Shown here: one piece after another, positions 63,683 through 64,000 of the stretch
How positions within the stretch are numbered: position 1 is the first letter of the stretch
Layout: each line of letters opens with the position of its first letter
DNA from: Cucumis sativus
Lineage: Eukaryota; Streptophyta; Magnoliopsida; Cucurbitales; Cucurbitaceae
NCBI RefSeq assembly: GCF_000004075.3
Contig: NC_026656.2
Coordinates: 17,122,607 to 17,186,606, forward strand
Direction: 5' to 3'
Length of the DNA stretch: 64,000 nucleotides
Program-made: the position numbers and the translations under genes
Notes under the pieces: generated by a model
Seen by the model: only the letters and a program-made list of their open reading frames with translations
What the model was told of the DNA's origin: nothing
Database searches by the model: none

Positions 63683-64000
63683 TTACCTGGGATGAAATGA
63701 ACTATGGGTGACGGTAGCAGCTGAGGAAGAAGCTTCGGTGAGGTTGAAGCATGATGGGTCCTCACTGCTGTCGTTTAATTCCATTGTCCTCTCATCCATG
63801 AACGGTGGGTTTGTTGGCGTCGGAAGTTCCTCTTCCTTCTTCATCAGCATCTGCAGTACCTTCGACATTGCGGGTCGGAGAGATGCACTCTCCTGTGTGC
63901 AAAGAAGCCCTATCTGCACCACTCTCAATATTTCCTCTTTTGTGCTCCTATCTTCCTCAACCATAAGGTTCGCATCCAATATACTTTCAATTGTTCCTGA
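63683..64000 (-). CDS. Second cysteine-rich receptor-like kinase (last exon, cut by window edge)
   Basis: The last 105 residues and stop of a kinase closely resembling the CRK at 60108-62654. Shared stretches are VVQIGLLCTQESASLRPAMSK, the PPFMDE block and the ending HSSFHPR, against [21 protein letters not shown] and HSSFYPR in the neighbour. The exon is open to the window edge, with SGTIESILDANL as the first complete residues visible. The rest of the gene lies beyond 64000. Same strand and close similarity indicate a tandem CRK array. Nothing about activity can be judged from this part. Confidence 0.9.
   Translation of the reverse strand, partial: SGTIESILDANLMVEEDRSTKEEILRVVQIGLLCTQESASLRPAMSKVLQMLMKKEEELPTPTNPPFMDERTMELNDSSEDPSCFNLTEASSSAATVTHSSFHPR

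Overview
The window is nuclear DNA of a flowering plant, clearly a eudicot. The genes are split by short GT-AG introns with U-rich tails. The spacers are AT-rich, with CT, GA, TA and CA microsatellites. The proteins belong to plant-only families: YABBY, class I KNOX, TRICHOME BIREFRINGENCE-LIKE, DUF26 kinases and phylloquinone synthesis. The overall look suggests a compact genome such as a cucurbit, but that is an impression and not something I can prove from the sequence. No CRISPR array, rRNA, tRNA or intact transposon was seen.

Layout, left to right. Positions 1-1159 hold the 3' end of an unrecognised plus-strand gene (two exons). It is convergent with a BOI-type RING E3 ligase (1749-3225, minus). 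About 3.5 kb of leader and promoter DNA with a C29 tract separates this from RPB10, the small zinc subunit shared by RNA polymerases (6770-7400, plus). RPB10 carries an apparent one-base deletion near its C terminus. Next come a small plant-specific TIGR01589 protein (9825-10606, plus), the ovule YABBY gene INNER NO OUTER (14415-15792, minus), a ubiquitin-eS31 (RPS27a) fusion (18145-18615, minus) and a multi-pass 'rolling stone'-like membrane protein (20276-22921, plus).

The middle holds ATP-citrate lyase subunit A (26534-30494, plus), an LRR-II receptor kinase of the NIK/SERK group (35248-38967, plus) and a TBL2-like wall-polysaccharide O-acetyltransferase (40336-42726, plus). Behind TBL lies a possible compact minus-strand transcription unit with a 48-residue ORF (about 43.1-43.47 kb). 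A class I KNOX gene of the KNAT2/6 type (46783-57072, plus) follows and contains an 8.3 kb third intron. The window ends with MENG, the last-step phylloquinone methyltransferase (57945-59488, plus), and two tandem minus-strand cysteine-rich receptor kinases (60108-62654 complete; 63683 to the edge partial).

The genes do not form one pathway. They mix housekeeping functions (RPB10, ubiquitin-eS31, ACLA, MENG), development (INO, KNOX, TBL) and signalling or defence (BOI-like, LRR-II kinase, CRKs). The coding exons of ten complete genes were rebuilt by hand with consistent phase. RPB10 was also rebuilt, but it fails phase by one base. Three introns (in RPB10, TBL and MENG) appear to use GC rather than GT donors. 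The best leads for new biology are the RPB10 frameshift, the small-ORF unit at 43.1-43.47 kb, the structured parts of the giant KNOX intron, and dispersed tRNA-like (SINE-type) remnants.
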